Shown in pieces: positions 46,017 through 55,124 of a stretch of 64,000 bases of DNA. The notes beneath the pieces were generated by a model. The model saw only the letters and a program-made list of their open reading frames with translations, was not told the origin of the DNA and did no database searches. This DNA is from Mucilaginibacter phenanthrenivorans (GTDB lineage: Bacteria; Bacteroidota; Bacteroidia; Sphingobacteriales; Sphingobacteriaceae). Where the stretch lies: positions 1 through 64,000 of the forward strand of contig NZ_JAHVAP010000013.1 of NCBI RefSeq assembly GCF_024721155.1. The letters are read 5' to 3'. Each line of letters opens with the position of its first letter. The stretch's first letter is position 1. The translations under genes and the position numbers were made by a program.

Positions 46017-47546
46017 ATGAAACCTTTCGACTTAGATAAACCGATTATCAATTTCGGTTCTGAAACCGATAATATTTCGTTCACGATACGGGACTCAATT
46101 ACTGGCTGCGCCGTGTTCGGCGCGACAGGCAGCGGGAAAACAAGTGGTGGAAAAACTTTGGCACTCAACCTGCTCTTAAATAATTATGGTGGTTTAGTAT
46201 TAACGGTCAAGTCAACGGATAAGGCTGATTGGATTGAATACTGCCGACTAACAGGCAGGGAAAATGATTTAATAATTATCGGCCCAGGCGAAGCGCACAG
46301 CTTCAATTTCCTTGAATATGAATCAAAAAACAGTTCCGGTGAACAAGCCTATACCGCAAACATTGCGCAGGTTTTAAAGACCGTAATCCTTGCTGGCGCG
46401 GAGAAAGACAGTGGACATACTGGCGGTGCGGACCCCTTTTGGCAAACGGCATCTGATATGTTGATTTTTCATTGTATAGATATCGCTATGATGGCCTACG
46501 GCAAAGTATCTGTTCAGCTACTGTACGACTTAGTGCAATCTCTACCAAATAGTAACAGTGAAAATGTTTCAAAACCCAAAGAAGCGGAAGAAAACGAATT
46601 CGAAAAAGCATACAAATTGGCAAGAAAGAAAGTCCTGAACAAAATAAGTTTATGGGAACAATCGCTATCGACTGCTGAAAGACTCCAATTAAATGAAAAT
46701 GGACTCTACGAGTCTGCATTTTTAAACGCTATACCTGATGCGAAGTTATTTAAACTTCTTGACCAGTTTTTTTGTGTAACTTATAAAAACCTATCTGAAA
46801 AAACGCGTTCAATTATAGATTTTTCTTTTGCAGGGTGGCTGTTCCAATTGCTCAGGGAGCCGGTTTATTCTCTTTTTTGCGAACGTCCTTCGACAGTCAC
46901 GCCGGAGGATAGTATAAAAGGTAAAATTATTTTAATTGACTTACCTGTTAAGCTTTACCATGAGGCTGGACGCTCTTGCCAAATTTTATATAAATATATC
47001 TGGCAACGCGCAATGGAAAAGAGGGAGATTAACGCAGAATCGCGTCCGGTGTTTCTTTGGGCCGACGAAGCGCAGAATTTTTTGCACCAGCATGATGCTG
47101 ATTTTCAAGCCACCGCTCGAAGTAGTCTAATAGCGACCATTTATATTACACAAAATTTGCATTGCTATTACAGCGTAATGGGCGGCGCAAAAAGTGAACA
47201 TCGCGTGAAAGCTTTTTTGGGTACGCTTAATACTAAAATCTTCATGGCCAATGCGGATGCAGAAACAAATTCATATGCAAGTTCACTTATTGGCGATGCG
47301 TTTTTTGAGGATTTATCTGCCGGAGTAACCGTAGCAGAAAATTTTTCAAAGAGCCGGAATACCTCGCTGAAATTGGAAAGAATATTAAGGCCGGAAAGCT
47401 TCGTGCAGCTTAAAACCGGTGGCCCATTAAATAACTACCTGGTTGAGGGTGTGCTACATCGCCAAGGCAACAGAGTTCGAAAAGGCTTTAACCACGCAAA
47501 AATCACTTTTGACCAGAATTACAATCCAAAACTATTTAATCAATAA
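46017..47546 (+). CDS. VirD4/TraG-type conjugative coupling ATPase
   Basis: 509 residues with no N-terminal membrane anchor. Walker A GATGSGKT (35-42); Walker B-like KIILIDLP; then FLWADEAQNFLHQHDADFQATARSS and SVMGGAKSEHRVKAFLGTLNTKIF, which fit the TraM-recognition region of type IV secretory coupling proteins. It would link the relaxase-DNA complex to a transfer pore. With the MobF relaxase it gives the element mobilization ability. No VirB/Tra pore genes are seen in the window, so it probably uses another element's machinery. Confidence 0.85.
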   Translation: MKPFDLDKPIINFGSETDNISFTIRDSITGCAVFGATGSGKTSGGKTLALNLLLNNYGGLVLTVKSTDKADWIEYCRLTGRENDLIIIGPGEAHSFNFLEYESKNSSGEQAYTANIAQVLKTVILAGAEKDSGHTGGADPFWQTASDMLIFHCIDIAMMAYGKVSVQLLYDLVQSLPNSNSENVSKPKEAEENEFEKAYKLARKKVLNKISLWEQSLSTAERLQLNENGLYESAFLNAIPDAKLFKLLDQFFCVTYKNLSEKTRSIIDFSFAGWLFQLLREPVYSLFCERPSTVTPEDSIKGKIILIDLPVKLYHEAGRSCQILYKYIWQRAMEKREINAESRPVFLWADEAQNFLHQHDADFQATARSSLIATIYITQNLHCYYSVMGGAKSEHRVKAFLGTLNTKIFMANADAETNSYASSLIGDAFFEDLSAGVTVAENFSKSRNTSLKLERILRPESFVQLKTGGPLNNYLVEGVLHRQGNRVRKGFNHAKITFDQNYNPKLFNQ

Positions 47547-47556
47547 ATTAAAAATC

Positions 47557-48318
47557 ATGAAAACTAAAAATTTGTATTACACGGTGTTTTTCAAAAGAAA
47601 AAGCATCATTAAGGAAATGTCCTTGTTCATTTTCGTATTTGTTATCACCTGGCCGCGTATCCTCTTGGAAGTTTTTATCAGGAAAAACTTTGGTGTACGT
47701 TACTTTTCAATGGTAAAAGCCGTTTTGATTAGCATTTTCCTTTTTTTCATCCCTATTTCTATCGATAAGATTGCCAGTTTCGGCGGTAAGTCAGTAGTAA
47801 CAATCATTTTTACCAATATATCGTGGTATATCTCCTTAGCGGCCTTTTTGTATTTCTGTTACAAAAGGCACCAGGAAGTAAAACGGGAACCGGGAGTATT
47901 TGATTTTGCTAAATTCAGTTACTACAATGGGGATATCGATGACCGCTTTTACAATATAAAAATTAAAGGCAAGGAAATAAACAGGCGTTTAATTTGCACC
48001 CTCATTGAGCCAGCCTTCTTTTGTTTGATTGGGATAGTACTCTCAATCCTTATGCAAAAAGTAGGCATTCTGATTCTGTTTTGCAGCATGTGTTATTCTT
48101 TGGGTTATATAGGCGAATATGTACGCGGCGATCATTTCATTATGGACACTATTGATAAAATGATCAGCAACGAGGAAATGGTCAATTCATTTGTTGATGG
48201 ACGCGAACCGGAAGATACAAGGGGTTTTGAAACTTATGGACGAAAACCTGTCGACCCGGAGTTTCGGCGCAACGTGGCTAACAATTTTTACGAGGACGAA
48301 ACCTATATCGCTTCATAA
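47557..48318 (+). CDS. Membrane protein downstream of the coupling ATPase
   Basis: About 253 residues from ATG 47557. The longer frame from 47443 overlaps the ATPase gene and was rejected. About five membrane helices (25-45, 55-75, 85-110, 155-178, 180-200) and a soluble tail. Not recognised. It begins 10 bases after the ATPase, so the two may form a membrane complex; it could supply the anchor that the ATPase lacks. Confidence 0.65.
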   Translation: MKTKNLYYTVFFKRKSIIKEMSLFIFVFVITWPRILLEVFIRKNFGVRYFSMVKAVLISIFLFFIPISIDKIASFGGKSVVTIIFTNISWYISLAAFLYFCYKRHQEVKREPGVFDFAKFSYYNGDIDDRFYNIKIKGKEINRRLICTLIEPAFFCLIGIVLSILMQKVGILILFCSMCYSLGYIGEYVRGDHFIMDTIDKMISNEEMVNSFVDGREPEDTRGFETYGRKPVDPEFRRNVANNFYEDETYIAS

Positions 48319-48390
48319 GCCCTTAGCACGTTTAAGGGAAGAAGTCTGATGGGTTTTTATTATTAGGTATTAATGACTTTTTGGACACAG

Positions 48391-48403
48391 CCCTGAGCAC
48401 TGC
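48391..48403 (+). repeat. 13-base repeat CCCTGAGCACTGC, copy 1
   Basis: Identical to 49575-49587. Copy 1 precedes the start of the 149-residue gene by 35 bases, copy 2 precedes the 144-residue paralogue by 50 bases, so gene and upstream region were probably duplicated together. Confidence 0.45.
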
Positions 48404-48438
48404 CACGGCAAAATAATTATCAATCAAATTTAGCATTT

Positions 48439-48888
48439 ATGAGCGCCAATAACGATGATACCCCTAAGCTGCCCAATGATTGGTCGCACTTGAAGGATCC
48501 GCTATACAGGGCCCAAGAGCAGGTTTTTTTAATCAACAAAAAGCTTGACGATTTACGGTCACAAGCAAATCCTGATAGTTCTATAACCAGCCAGATAAAG
48601 CAGCTATCCGAAGATAAACAACACTTCAAAGAAGGGTTTAAGATATGGATTGAGACTGAACTCCGGGAGGGCTATTTCATCGAGCAGGACAATCTAAGGC
48701 TTGCGGTCAATTATCAATTGAGTGATAAGGCTTACGAAAAGGCCAAGTCCGATTTTCAGAAATCAACAAAAGAATATCAATACATAAACTACGCAGAAAG
48801 GTTTTTGGACGGGTTGAAAAGCAATAAATCCAGATTTGGTGAAAACACCAAAGATGTTTTAAAAAATATTGATTTGGATAAAAATTGA
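48439..48888 (+). CDS. Hypothetical protein, paralogue of the 49638 gene
   Basis: 149 residues, helical and charged, no known family. The segment LRLAVNYQLSDKAYEKAKSDF aligns with VRQALDYQLSEQVYNECKATR in the gene at 49638, and both share the LDKN/MEKE-type charged end. Its C-terminus runs into a strong terminator. Possibly a transfer accessory factor, as it lies between the coupling protein and the relaxase. Confidence 0.6.
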   Translation: MSANNDDTPKLPNDWSHLKDPLYRAQEQVFLINKKLDDLRSQANPDSSITSQIKQLSEDKQHFKEGFKIWIETELREGYFIEQDNLRLAVNYQLSDKAYEKAKSDFQKSTKEYQYINYAERFLDGLKSNKSRFGENTKDVLKNIDLDKN

Positions 48889-48909
48889 CGTTGAATGATT
48901 TTGCAAAAT

Positions 48910-48936
48910 AAAAGCCCCCGTAGTTGGGGGGCTTTT
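48910..48936. terminator. Bidirectional Rho-independent terminator
   Basis: AAAAGCCCCC (48910-48919) pairs with GGGGGCTTTT (48927-48936), flanked by A- and T-runs. It serves the plus-strand gene ending at 48888 and the convergent minus-strand gene ending at 48956. Confidence 0.85.
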
Positions 48937-48955
48937 ACCAAATGTGGAAGCGACT

Positions 48956-49285
48956 CTAATATAAATAGTCGTTATGGTGGCCAGCGCCACGAGCGTTGAG
49001 ACATATAATGTAATGACCTGTGTGGTTTACACAATGGAAGCCGGGCACAACATACCAATTGCTATCATCCCCTTCAACAATAGACCAAACGCAGTAAGGA
49101 TCAATGTTTGGCGGGAGTTCTTGGTAATCAAAAAATATGTTATTATCTTCTTTTACGACGACATTATATCGTTTTAAGAAATCTTTGAATCGCCCTGTTC
49201 TTTTGTATGGCTGTTGCCGCCCCGTTACAGTTTTTTTGCCATTAATGGGAGAGTTTAGCTCTGATTGAGATTTGCTATTTATCAT
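48956..49285 (-). CDS. Hypothetical protein
   Basis: 109 residues, no family recognised. Basic N-terminal third (KSQSELNSPINGKKTVTGRQQPYKRTGRFKDF), then an aromatic domain ending HHNDYLY. The sequence upstream of its start resembles that upstream of the DUF2958 gene at 56101, suggesting common control. Confidence 0.55.
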   Translation of the reverse strand: MINSKSQSELNSPINGKKTVTGRQQPYKRTGRFKDFLKRYNVVVKEDNNIFFDYQELPPNIDPYCVWSIVEGDDSNWYVVPGFHCVNHTGHYIICLNARGAGHHNDYLY

Positions 49286-49343
49286 GTATTGTTCCTTTCT
49301 GCAGGAAGTAAATGGTTACAATAGATGAACGACCGAAGGTAAG

Positions 49344-49433
49344 CGACTAAACCGGCTGTTATTTTGTTTCGCGAGGAATGTCGCTGGCAGGGGAAAATAA
49401 TAGTTGGTAACGGGAGTGGCTTCGGTAATCTCT
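49344..49433 (-). promoter_or_regulatory. Shared upstream element, copy 1
   Basis: Short blocks shared with the region at 56533-56634: AACCGGCTGT, GGAAAATAATAGTTGG, GGCTTCGGT and AATCT, in the same order and close to the same spacing. Both copies are upstream of a minus-strand gene start. It may be a common promoter, operator or leader. Confidence 0.45.
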
Positions 49434-49533
49434 GGCCGTAACAATTTGACTTTATTCCCGACAGATAACAATGGCTACATCGCATTTTCTAAAGGAGCAT
49501 TTTTCATTATCATTCATTAATTAAAACGACTTA

Positions 49534-49565
49534 TTTACCGGCATACGCCGATTCTAACGTATAAC
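49534..49565 (+). repeat. ACCGGC-NNNN-GCCG hairpin repeat, copy 1
   Basis: Copy 1 of a ~32-base unit also at 50128-50159. CGGC/GCCG makes a hairpin with a variable loop, followed by the invariant ATTCTAACGTATAAC. It precedes the 144-residue gene by 72 bases. Candidate protein-binding or oriT-type site. Confidence 0.5.
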
Positions 49566-49637
49566 CAGCCACTGCCCTGAGCACTGCTTTACTTACTCGG
49601 CTAGCTATCGACACGCAAATAACTAAAACGAACAACC

Positions 49638-50072
49638 ATGAACAATAAAACAAAAAAGATGGATTTACCGGAGCGTTACGCCTATCTGAATGAAACCTTG
49701 AAGGACAGTCAGGTTCTTGTTTTTCACCTTTATAAGGAAAAGGAAAAGCTGTTAACAATAAAACCACCAAGATATGAGGCAGCTATACTTGTGCTCGACG
49801 AAGAAATTACATTAACAATTGATGCGACAAAAGAGGAGTTTGAACATGAACTTTATGATGATGAAACGAAAGACGCAGATCAAGTTAGGCAAGCTTTGGA
49901 TTATCAACTAAGTGAACAAGTATATAACGAATGCAAAGCCACGAGAACATTTGAAAAAGGTCTTCACTTTAGAACGCAAGAATTTGAAAAAACTTTAGAG
50001 AACCATAATAATAAAGCACCAGACAAGACTGTCCGAAATAAGTCGCAGGATATTGATATGGAGAAAGAGTAG
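49638..50072 (+). CDS. Hypothetical protein, paralogue of the 48439 gene
   Basis: 144 residues, helical, charged, ending in MEKE. It shares the LDYQLSEQVYNECK segment with the gene at 48439 and also the 13-base upstream word, supporting a local duplication. Directly upstream of the relaxase gene. Not recognised; possibly a relaxosome accessory protein (inference only). Confidence 0.6.
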   Translation: MNNKTKKMDLPERYAYLNETLKDSQVLVFHLYKEKEKLLTIKPPRYEAAILVLDEEITLTIDATKEEFEHELYDDETKDADQVRQALDYQLSEQVYNECKATRTFEKGLHFRTQEFEKTLENHNNKAPDKTVRNKSQDIDMEKE

Positions 50073-50127
50073 TAATCGGCTGCGATATCATTATCAATAC
50101 TTACCTACCGTAAATAAAACCGAATTG

Positions 50128-50159
50128 TTTACCGGCGGGAGCCGATTCTAACGTATAAC
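50128..50159 (+). repeat. ACCGGC-NNNN-GCCG hairpin repeat, copy 2
   Basis: Second copy of the unit at 49534-49565, ending 7 bases before the relaxase start codon. The stem bases and the trailing ATTCTAACGTATAAC are conserved while the loop differs, as expected of a functional site. A MobF oriT next to its relaxase gene is the leading guess. Confidence 0.5.
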
Positions 50160-50166
50160 ATCTGCC

Positions 50167-52914
50167 ATGATACGCATGATACAAAGTAGCAATGCCGCAC
50201 ACGCGAAGTCGTACTTTTCGGATGCATTACAAAAATCAGATTATTATACCTCAGACCAGGAACTCCCCGGAAAATTTTTCGGAAGTTTGGCCGGGCGCAT
50301 CGGGTTGCAACAGGAAGCAACCAAAGAAAGTTTTTTTGCTCTTTGTGAAAACATTAACCCGGTAACGGGAAAAGACTTAACCCCGCGTAATGCTGAAAAC
50401 CGCACCACGGGCTATGATATCAATTTCCATTGCCCGAAATCTTTAAGCATTGTCCATTCCCTGTCGCCGGATGAACATATTCTAAAAGCATTTCAGGCAA
50501 GCGTTTATGAAACGATGCTTGATATTGAGTCGGATGCCAAAACGCGCGTCAGAAAGCGCTACGCTTATGAAGATAGGGAAACCGACGAATTACTATGGGC
50601 GGAATTTATACACCAGACTGCCCGCCCTGTGGACGGATATTTGCCCGACCCGCACCTACATGCCCATTGTTTCGTCTTCAATGCCACATTTGACAAAAAG
50701 GAAAACCGTACTAAAGCCGGGCAATTCCGGGATATAAATCGCGATATGCCTTATTATCAAGCCCGTTTTCATAAGCGTCTTGCGGATAAACTTACCGATT
50801 TGGGCTATAGCATCCGGCGAACAGACAAGTCATTCGAAATTGAAGGAGTTCCGCAAAAGGTAATCGACCTGTTTAGTAAACGTACAAACGAAATCGGACA
50901 GGCAGCCCGAGAAAAGGGTATTACCGATGCCAAAACATTAAGTGAACTCGGCGCTAAAACCCGTTCCAAAAAGCAAAAAGGTTTAGGGATGGCCGAACTT
51001 AAGGCGGCATGGCGGAAACAGATAGCAGAAAATATTACCTATGAACCCGGCGAAGAAAATACACCAATCCGCCATGCCCCGCAAAGGGAGCCAGATAAAA
51101 CAACGGCACCGGACTGCGTGGATTATGCTATCAAGCATTCATTTGAGCGTACCTCCGTTATGGCAGACCGCAGGATACTGGCCACCGCTTACCGGCATAG
51201 CCTGGGCAAGCGGTCGGTATCTATTGAAAATATTTCGGACAGCTTCAAGAGCGATAGCCGTATCATCCGTGTAAAGGACAAATATAAAATACTATGCACT
51301 ACCAAAGCTGTTTTGGCAGAAGAGCAACAAATGGTGAATCTTGCCCGTCAGGGTCAAGGCAAATTTCAACCTTTATATCATCAGCCGCCAGCGTTAAGTT
51401 CCAAACTTAACGATCAGCAAACATTGGCCATCAGCCATGTGCTGACGACACCTCATCAGGTATCCATTATTCGCGGAGCGGCCGGAACGGGTAAAACAAC
51501 AGTGATGACCGAGGCCAGGAAGCATATAGAAGCGGCGGACAAGCAATTATTTGTCGTTGCTCCGACAGCGCAAGCCTCCCGGGGCGTTTTGGTCGAAGAA
51601 GGATTTGAAAATGCTACAACGGTTGCAAACCTCCTTCAAAACAAGGAATTACAGGAACAATTAAAGCATAAGGTGCTATGGGTTGATGAAGCGGGCCTGC
51701 TCGGTACAACCGATATGACCGCCCTGCTCTCCTTAGCTAAAATACAAAACGCGCGTATCATACTTGGTGGGGATACGAGACAACACAGCGCTGTCGTTCG
51801 CGGTGATGCTCTAAGAATTTTAAATACTGTAGCAGGAATTAAAACCGCTGAAATCAGTAAAATACACCGACAGAAAAACGTCCATTACCGGGCAGCCGTT
51901 GAAGATTTATCAAAAGGCGATGTAAATTCCGCTTTTATCAAGCTTAGCAGTATCGGTGCGATTAGGAATATTGATCCCTTAAAGCCCAATGAATCGCTGA
52001 TTGCCAATTATATGGGAGCCATCAAAAAAGGCAAAAGCGCTCTCATTGTTTCACCCACCCATCAGCAGGGAAAAGCGGTAACGGATGAAATAAGGCAAAA
52101 GCTGCGTTCTTTACGAATGCTTGGCAAAAAGGAAATCAAAGCTAATAAACTGGAGAATCTCAACCTTACAGAGGCGCAAAAAAGCGACTGGCGAAACTTT
52201 AAGCCAGGAGAAATAATTCAGTTCAATCAGAATATGGCGCAAATAAAACGTGGTAGTATTTGGGTCGTACGCGAGGTCAGTGGAAAAGCTGTCCTTATAG
52301 GTAACGATGCCGGAAAAACACTTTCCCTGCCGCAAACACAGCCCGTATTTGATGTGTACAAGCAATCAGAAATCGAGTTGTCTATCGGTGATAAGGTTAG
52401 AATTACGCGGAACGCCCTGGATCACCAGAATAAACGCCTTAATAACGGGCAGCATCTTGAAGTGGCAGAAATTAACAAGTCCGGTAAGGTTGTCTTACTT
52501 AACACCGCCAGTAAAACACATTATCTACTCAATAAGGATTTTGGGCATATTGACCACGCTTATTGCACTACTTCACATTCGGCACAGGGTAAAACTGTGG
52601 ATGAAGTATTTATTTCGCAGCCATCTTCGACGTTCACGGCGACCGACGCAAAGCAATTTTATGTATCTGTTTCGCGTGGCCGGGATGCTGCGACTATATA
52701 CACCGATGATCGCGTGGCTCTGCTGGAATATGCCTCTGAAATCGGCGACAGGCAATCGGCCCTAGAGTTGGTCAAATCAGGGAAAAGCCACATGGATTAC
52801 GTTCAGCAAGCGGAACGTGAAAACTATATTCCAAAGAACGCCCAAACTATTACCAAAAAAACTCTCAATTTAACAACGCGATTAGCTAAAGAGGATTATG
52901 AGCCAGAACTTTAA
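50167..52914 (+). CDS. MobF-family relaxase with C-terminal helicase
   Basis: 915 residues. Relaxase domain (1-about 300): tyrosine cluster DYYTSD (Y26/Y27), Y16, the histidine triad in DPHLHAHCFVFN (H163, H165, H167) and IHQTARP (H149). Helicase domain (about 410-800): Walker A GAAGTGKT (437-444), Walker B WVDEAGLLG, SF1 motifs including TAQASRG and a late VSRGRDAATIY. This is a TrwC/TraI-type bifunctional protein that nicks the oriT and unwinds the transferred strand. It overlaps the next gene by 17 bases. Confidence 0.93.
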   Translation: MIRMIQSSNAAHAKSYFSDALQKSDYYTSDQELPGKFFGSLAGRIGLQQEATKESFFALCENINPVTGKDLTPRNAENRTTGYDINFHCPKSLSIVHSLSPDEHILKAFQASVYETMLDIESDAKTRVRKRYAYEDRETDELLWAEFIHQTARPVDGYLPDPHLHAHCFVFNATFDKKENRTKAGQFRDINRDMPYYQARFHKRLADKLTDLGYSIRRTDKSFEIEGVPQKVIDLFSKRTNEIGQAAREKGITDAKTLSELGAKTRSKKQKGLGMAELKAAWRKQIAENITYEPGEENTPIRHAPQREPDKTTAPDCVDYAIKHSFERTSVMADRRILATAYRHSLGKRSVSIENISDSFKSDSRIIRVKDKYKILCTTKAVLAEEQQMVNLARQGQGKFQPLYHQPPALSSKLNDQQTLAISHVLTTPHQVSIIRGAAGTGKTTVMTEARKHIEAADKQLFVVAPTAQASRGVLVEEGFENATTVANLLQNKELQEQLKHKVLWVDEAGLLGTTDMTALLSLAKIQNARIILGGDTRQHSAVVRGDALRILNTVAGIKTAEISKIHRQKNVHYRAAVEDLSKGDVNSAFIKLSSIGAIRNIDPLKPNESLIANYMGAIKKGKSALIVSPTHQQGKAVTDEIRQKLRSLRMLGKKEIKANKLENLNLTEAQKSDWRNFKPGEIIQFNQNMAQIKRGSIWVVREVSGKAVLIGNDAGKTLSLPQTQPVFDVYKQSEIELSIGDKVRITRNALDHQNKRLNNGQHLEVAEINKSGKVVLLNTASKTHYLLNKDFGHIDHAYCTTSHSAQGKTVDEVFISQPSSTFTATDAKQFYVSVSRGRDAATIYTDDRVALLEYASEIGDRQSALELVKSGKSHMDYVQQAERENYIPKNAQTITKKTLNLTTRLAKEDYEPEL

Positions 52915-53284
52915 GCTGAAATTTGACGAAATGCGTGAGAGCAAACCCACAGGCGAAACGGAAAGCGCGCAATCAGGAATTCACGAAAGCTTTTCGAATC
53001 CCGGCAACGTTCGCAATTTATGCTTTGTATGGCCGGACGGGCGGATGAAGTTTTTGAATTATGCTTACCTGATTTCGGCAGAGTATCGCCCCAATGATGG
53101 AACAATAGTTATGGTTTATACAACAGATACAGTAATGATGGTTGGTTCAGGGCTTAGAGAACTTTTCCTGAAGTTTCTGAGTCATTTACCTATGAAAGTT
53201 GAATGCGCCGATCCGCGATATAATTTAACTGATGAACACGATAGTTGTATTATAAATGATATCAATATTTGCAGTTCCCGATAA
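52898..53284 (+). CDS. Hypothetical protein overlapping the relaxase gene
   Basis: 128 residues, starts 17 bases before the relaxase stop, so is translationally coupled. Core motif FVWPDGRMKFLNYAYLISAEYRPNDGTIVMVYTTDTVMMVG, a beta-rich small domain. Not recognised. Similar small genes often follow relaxases in Bacteroidota elements (from memory). Confidence 0.55.
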   Translation: MSQNFKLKFDEMRESKPTGETESAQSGIHESFSNPGNVRNLCFVWPDGRMKFLNYAYLISAEYRPNDGTIVMVYTTDTVMMVGSGLRELFLKFLSHLPMKVECADPRYNLTDEHDSCIINDINICSSR

Positions 53285-53298
53285 TGTAATTATTTATT

Positions 53299-54987
53299 TT
53301 AAAAGTTTCGTATAGCTATATCAACGGCTATAACGCCGCAGCATGCAGCAATATATTGGGTTTTCCCGCTTGGAGTTTCGATAACGTATGTGTTATATTG
53401 ATCAAATGCGCTACTTGTCCAGTTCTCGACGTCTATTGAACTAATCTTATTAATCGCAGAAAGGTTTTTATAATATAGGGTCAATTCCTCTAGTGAAGGC
53501 AGGTACCAGTCTTTATATCCACCAACTTCACAGGCCAGACATACACCAGCGGCAGAAGTAGGCCCGAAAACTGATGCAATATTGAGTGTATTAGCTTTGC
53601 CCGAACCGAATGATGTAGATGTTGAGGTTGGTAAAGGGGTGTAACCTTGATTAGGTGGATAGTAGGTTGGGTCCCATGCGCCAAACCCACAAGCTGACGC
53701 AACAAGTCCGTGCATCTTTGAGTTGTCCAAATAAAAAATTGTTCCACCAGCATAATCATCTCCTATTTTTAACTCGTTTTTCGTTTTAAAAGACTTAACT
53801 GCTCCCCAAACATAGCTTTTATCCAATTTCGGGCCGTATACGTAGTAAGCATATGCCCGATAGTAATAGGTGGTGTTTCGCGTTAAGCCGGAAATTATAG
53901 TGGAAAAGTGACCTATGCCAGCCCCTGCCGAGGCATAATTGCCTCCATAAATAGGCTCAGAGGTTTTACTCCAAATTACACCGTTATAAATAATTCCAGC
54001 AACTGGCTTGTCTGATGAAAACGAGCCAGCGACAACAGCTGACGTTGTCGTTATAGACGTCGCGTCCTCTGAAATAACTGACATTCTAACAGTTGATTTA
54101 AGCTTTGTAATATAATCGTTTAGATATTTTTGTATGTTATCAAGAATATCTTTCGGTGTTTCGGGAGACTTTGTCGGCACGTAAGTGGGGTCAAGTACCT
54201 TTTTCGCCGGATCAAGAAGTGAATTTAAGAAATTAGTTAATTGACCACTTCCGAAAAGTAAATAAGCAAAATCCCCTAAGTCACCAGTTAATAACGCACT
54301 CGAATTAAATTCATTGCCGGTCGCCTGATCGATTAGATAATTTCCTGCAACGCCGATTCCAACTATTGCTATGAGCGGTAGATCCAAAATAGATGAAACA
54401 GCGATAAGCATACCCCCAGCTAAAACACCGTAAAGATTTTTATAAACTCCTTGTGGCGTTGTTTGCGCATTTGCATTTGGGATCAAGCCACCTAATATTT
54501 TATACATGATGCTTTTGTCTTTTTCACCGTTTTTAGCAATTAAAAAAGGTTTATTTTGAATTAATGCTAACAGTTGCTCATTCGATAAAAACACGGATTT
54601 TTGGTATGAATTAGCGTTCTTAAAAAATGCGGTTATATAATCAGACAACTTGTTGTATTTCGATAATGAACTATCCTTATTGGCGATGTTCTGAAAAAAT
54701 ACGTTACTTAACAATCTGATTTTTTCACCATCTTTCTCATTATATTGAAAACTGAAGTTCTCAATTGAAAATGTTCTATTTGGTGTTTCCAGTACTACGA
54801 TAACAGACAAACCTTGATTTCCACTGGCGTCTTGAAATCCAACTGTGTAAATCCCAAATTCAGTTAGATTATTCTTCGTAGTTAGCGGAACATCTAACTT
54901 GTTGTTCTTTTTGCATGATACTATGCTTGAAAACAGTATAAGTAAAATTGAGAACTTTAGGTGATAAGTCAGGTTTGTACTTTTCAT
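53299..54987 (-). CDS. Lipoprotein with fibronectin-like and DUF1566-type domains
   Basis: 562 residues. Lipoprotein signal with lipobox IVSC (acylated Cys about residue 25). Middle region includes a fibronectin-III-like segment (about 300-395, NTTYYYRAYAYYVYGP). The C-terminal part (about 405-562) resembles the DUF1566 family: GGTIFYLDNS, ACEVGGYKDWYLPSLEEL and VENWTSSAFD. Surface-exposed cargo of the mobile element; no function known. Single gene, oriented against the relaxase. Confidence 0.72.
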   Translation of the reverse strand: MKSTNLTYHLKFSILLILFSSIVSCKKNNKLDVPLTTKNNLTEFGIYTVGFQDASGNQGLSVIVVLETPNRTFSIENFSFQYNEKDGEKIRLLSNVFFQNIANKDSSLSKYNKLSDYITAFFKNANSYQKSVFLSNEQLLALIQNKPFLIAKNGEKDKSIMYKILGGLIPNANAQTTPQGVYKNLYGVLAGGMLIAVSSILDLPLIAIVGIGVAGNYLIDQATGNEFNSSALLTGDLGDFAYLLFGSGQLTNFLNSLLDPAKKVLDPTYVPTKSPETPKDILDNIQKYLNDYITKLKSTVRMSVISEDATSITTTSAVVAGSFSSDKPVAGIIYNGVIWSKTSEPIYGGNYASAGAGIGHFSTIISGLTRNTTYYYRAYAYYVYGPKLDKSYVWGAVKSFKTKNELKIGDDYAGGTIFYLDNSKMHGLVASACGFGAWDPTYYPPNQGYTPLPTSTSTSFGSGKANTLNIASVFGPTSAAGVCLACEVGGYKDWYLPSLEELTLYYKNLSAINKISSIDVENWTSSAFDQYNTYVIETPSGKTQYIAACCGVIAVDIAIRNF

Positions 54988-55078
54988 ACATATTTAAATA
55001 ATGGATTTAAATTTAAATATTTCATTGAAGTAAAACAAATTAGATCCGAAAAATATCACCTATAACGGGATCGAAATC

Positions 55079-55106
55079 AAAAGGCCGGGATTAGATTCCC
55101 AGCCTT
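55079..55106 (-). terminator. Rho-independent terminator of the ardC-like gene
   Basis: AAGGCCGGGA (55081-55090) pairs with TCCCAGCCTT (55097-55106) apart from one mismatch. In minus-strand reading a T-run follows at about 55076-55082. It ends the minus-strand transcript after the ArdC-like gene. Confidence 0.75.
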
Positions 55107-55124
55107 TGTTATCTTTTAGTCAAG

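Noticed and set aside
47443..47556. Longer start of the membrane protein downstream of the coupling ATPase
   Set aside because: It would overlap the ATPase gene by over 100 bases; ATG 47557 follows it cleanly.
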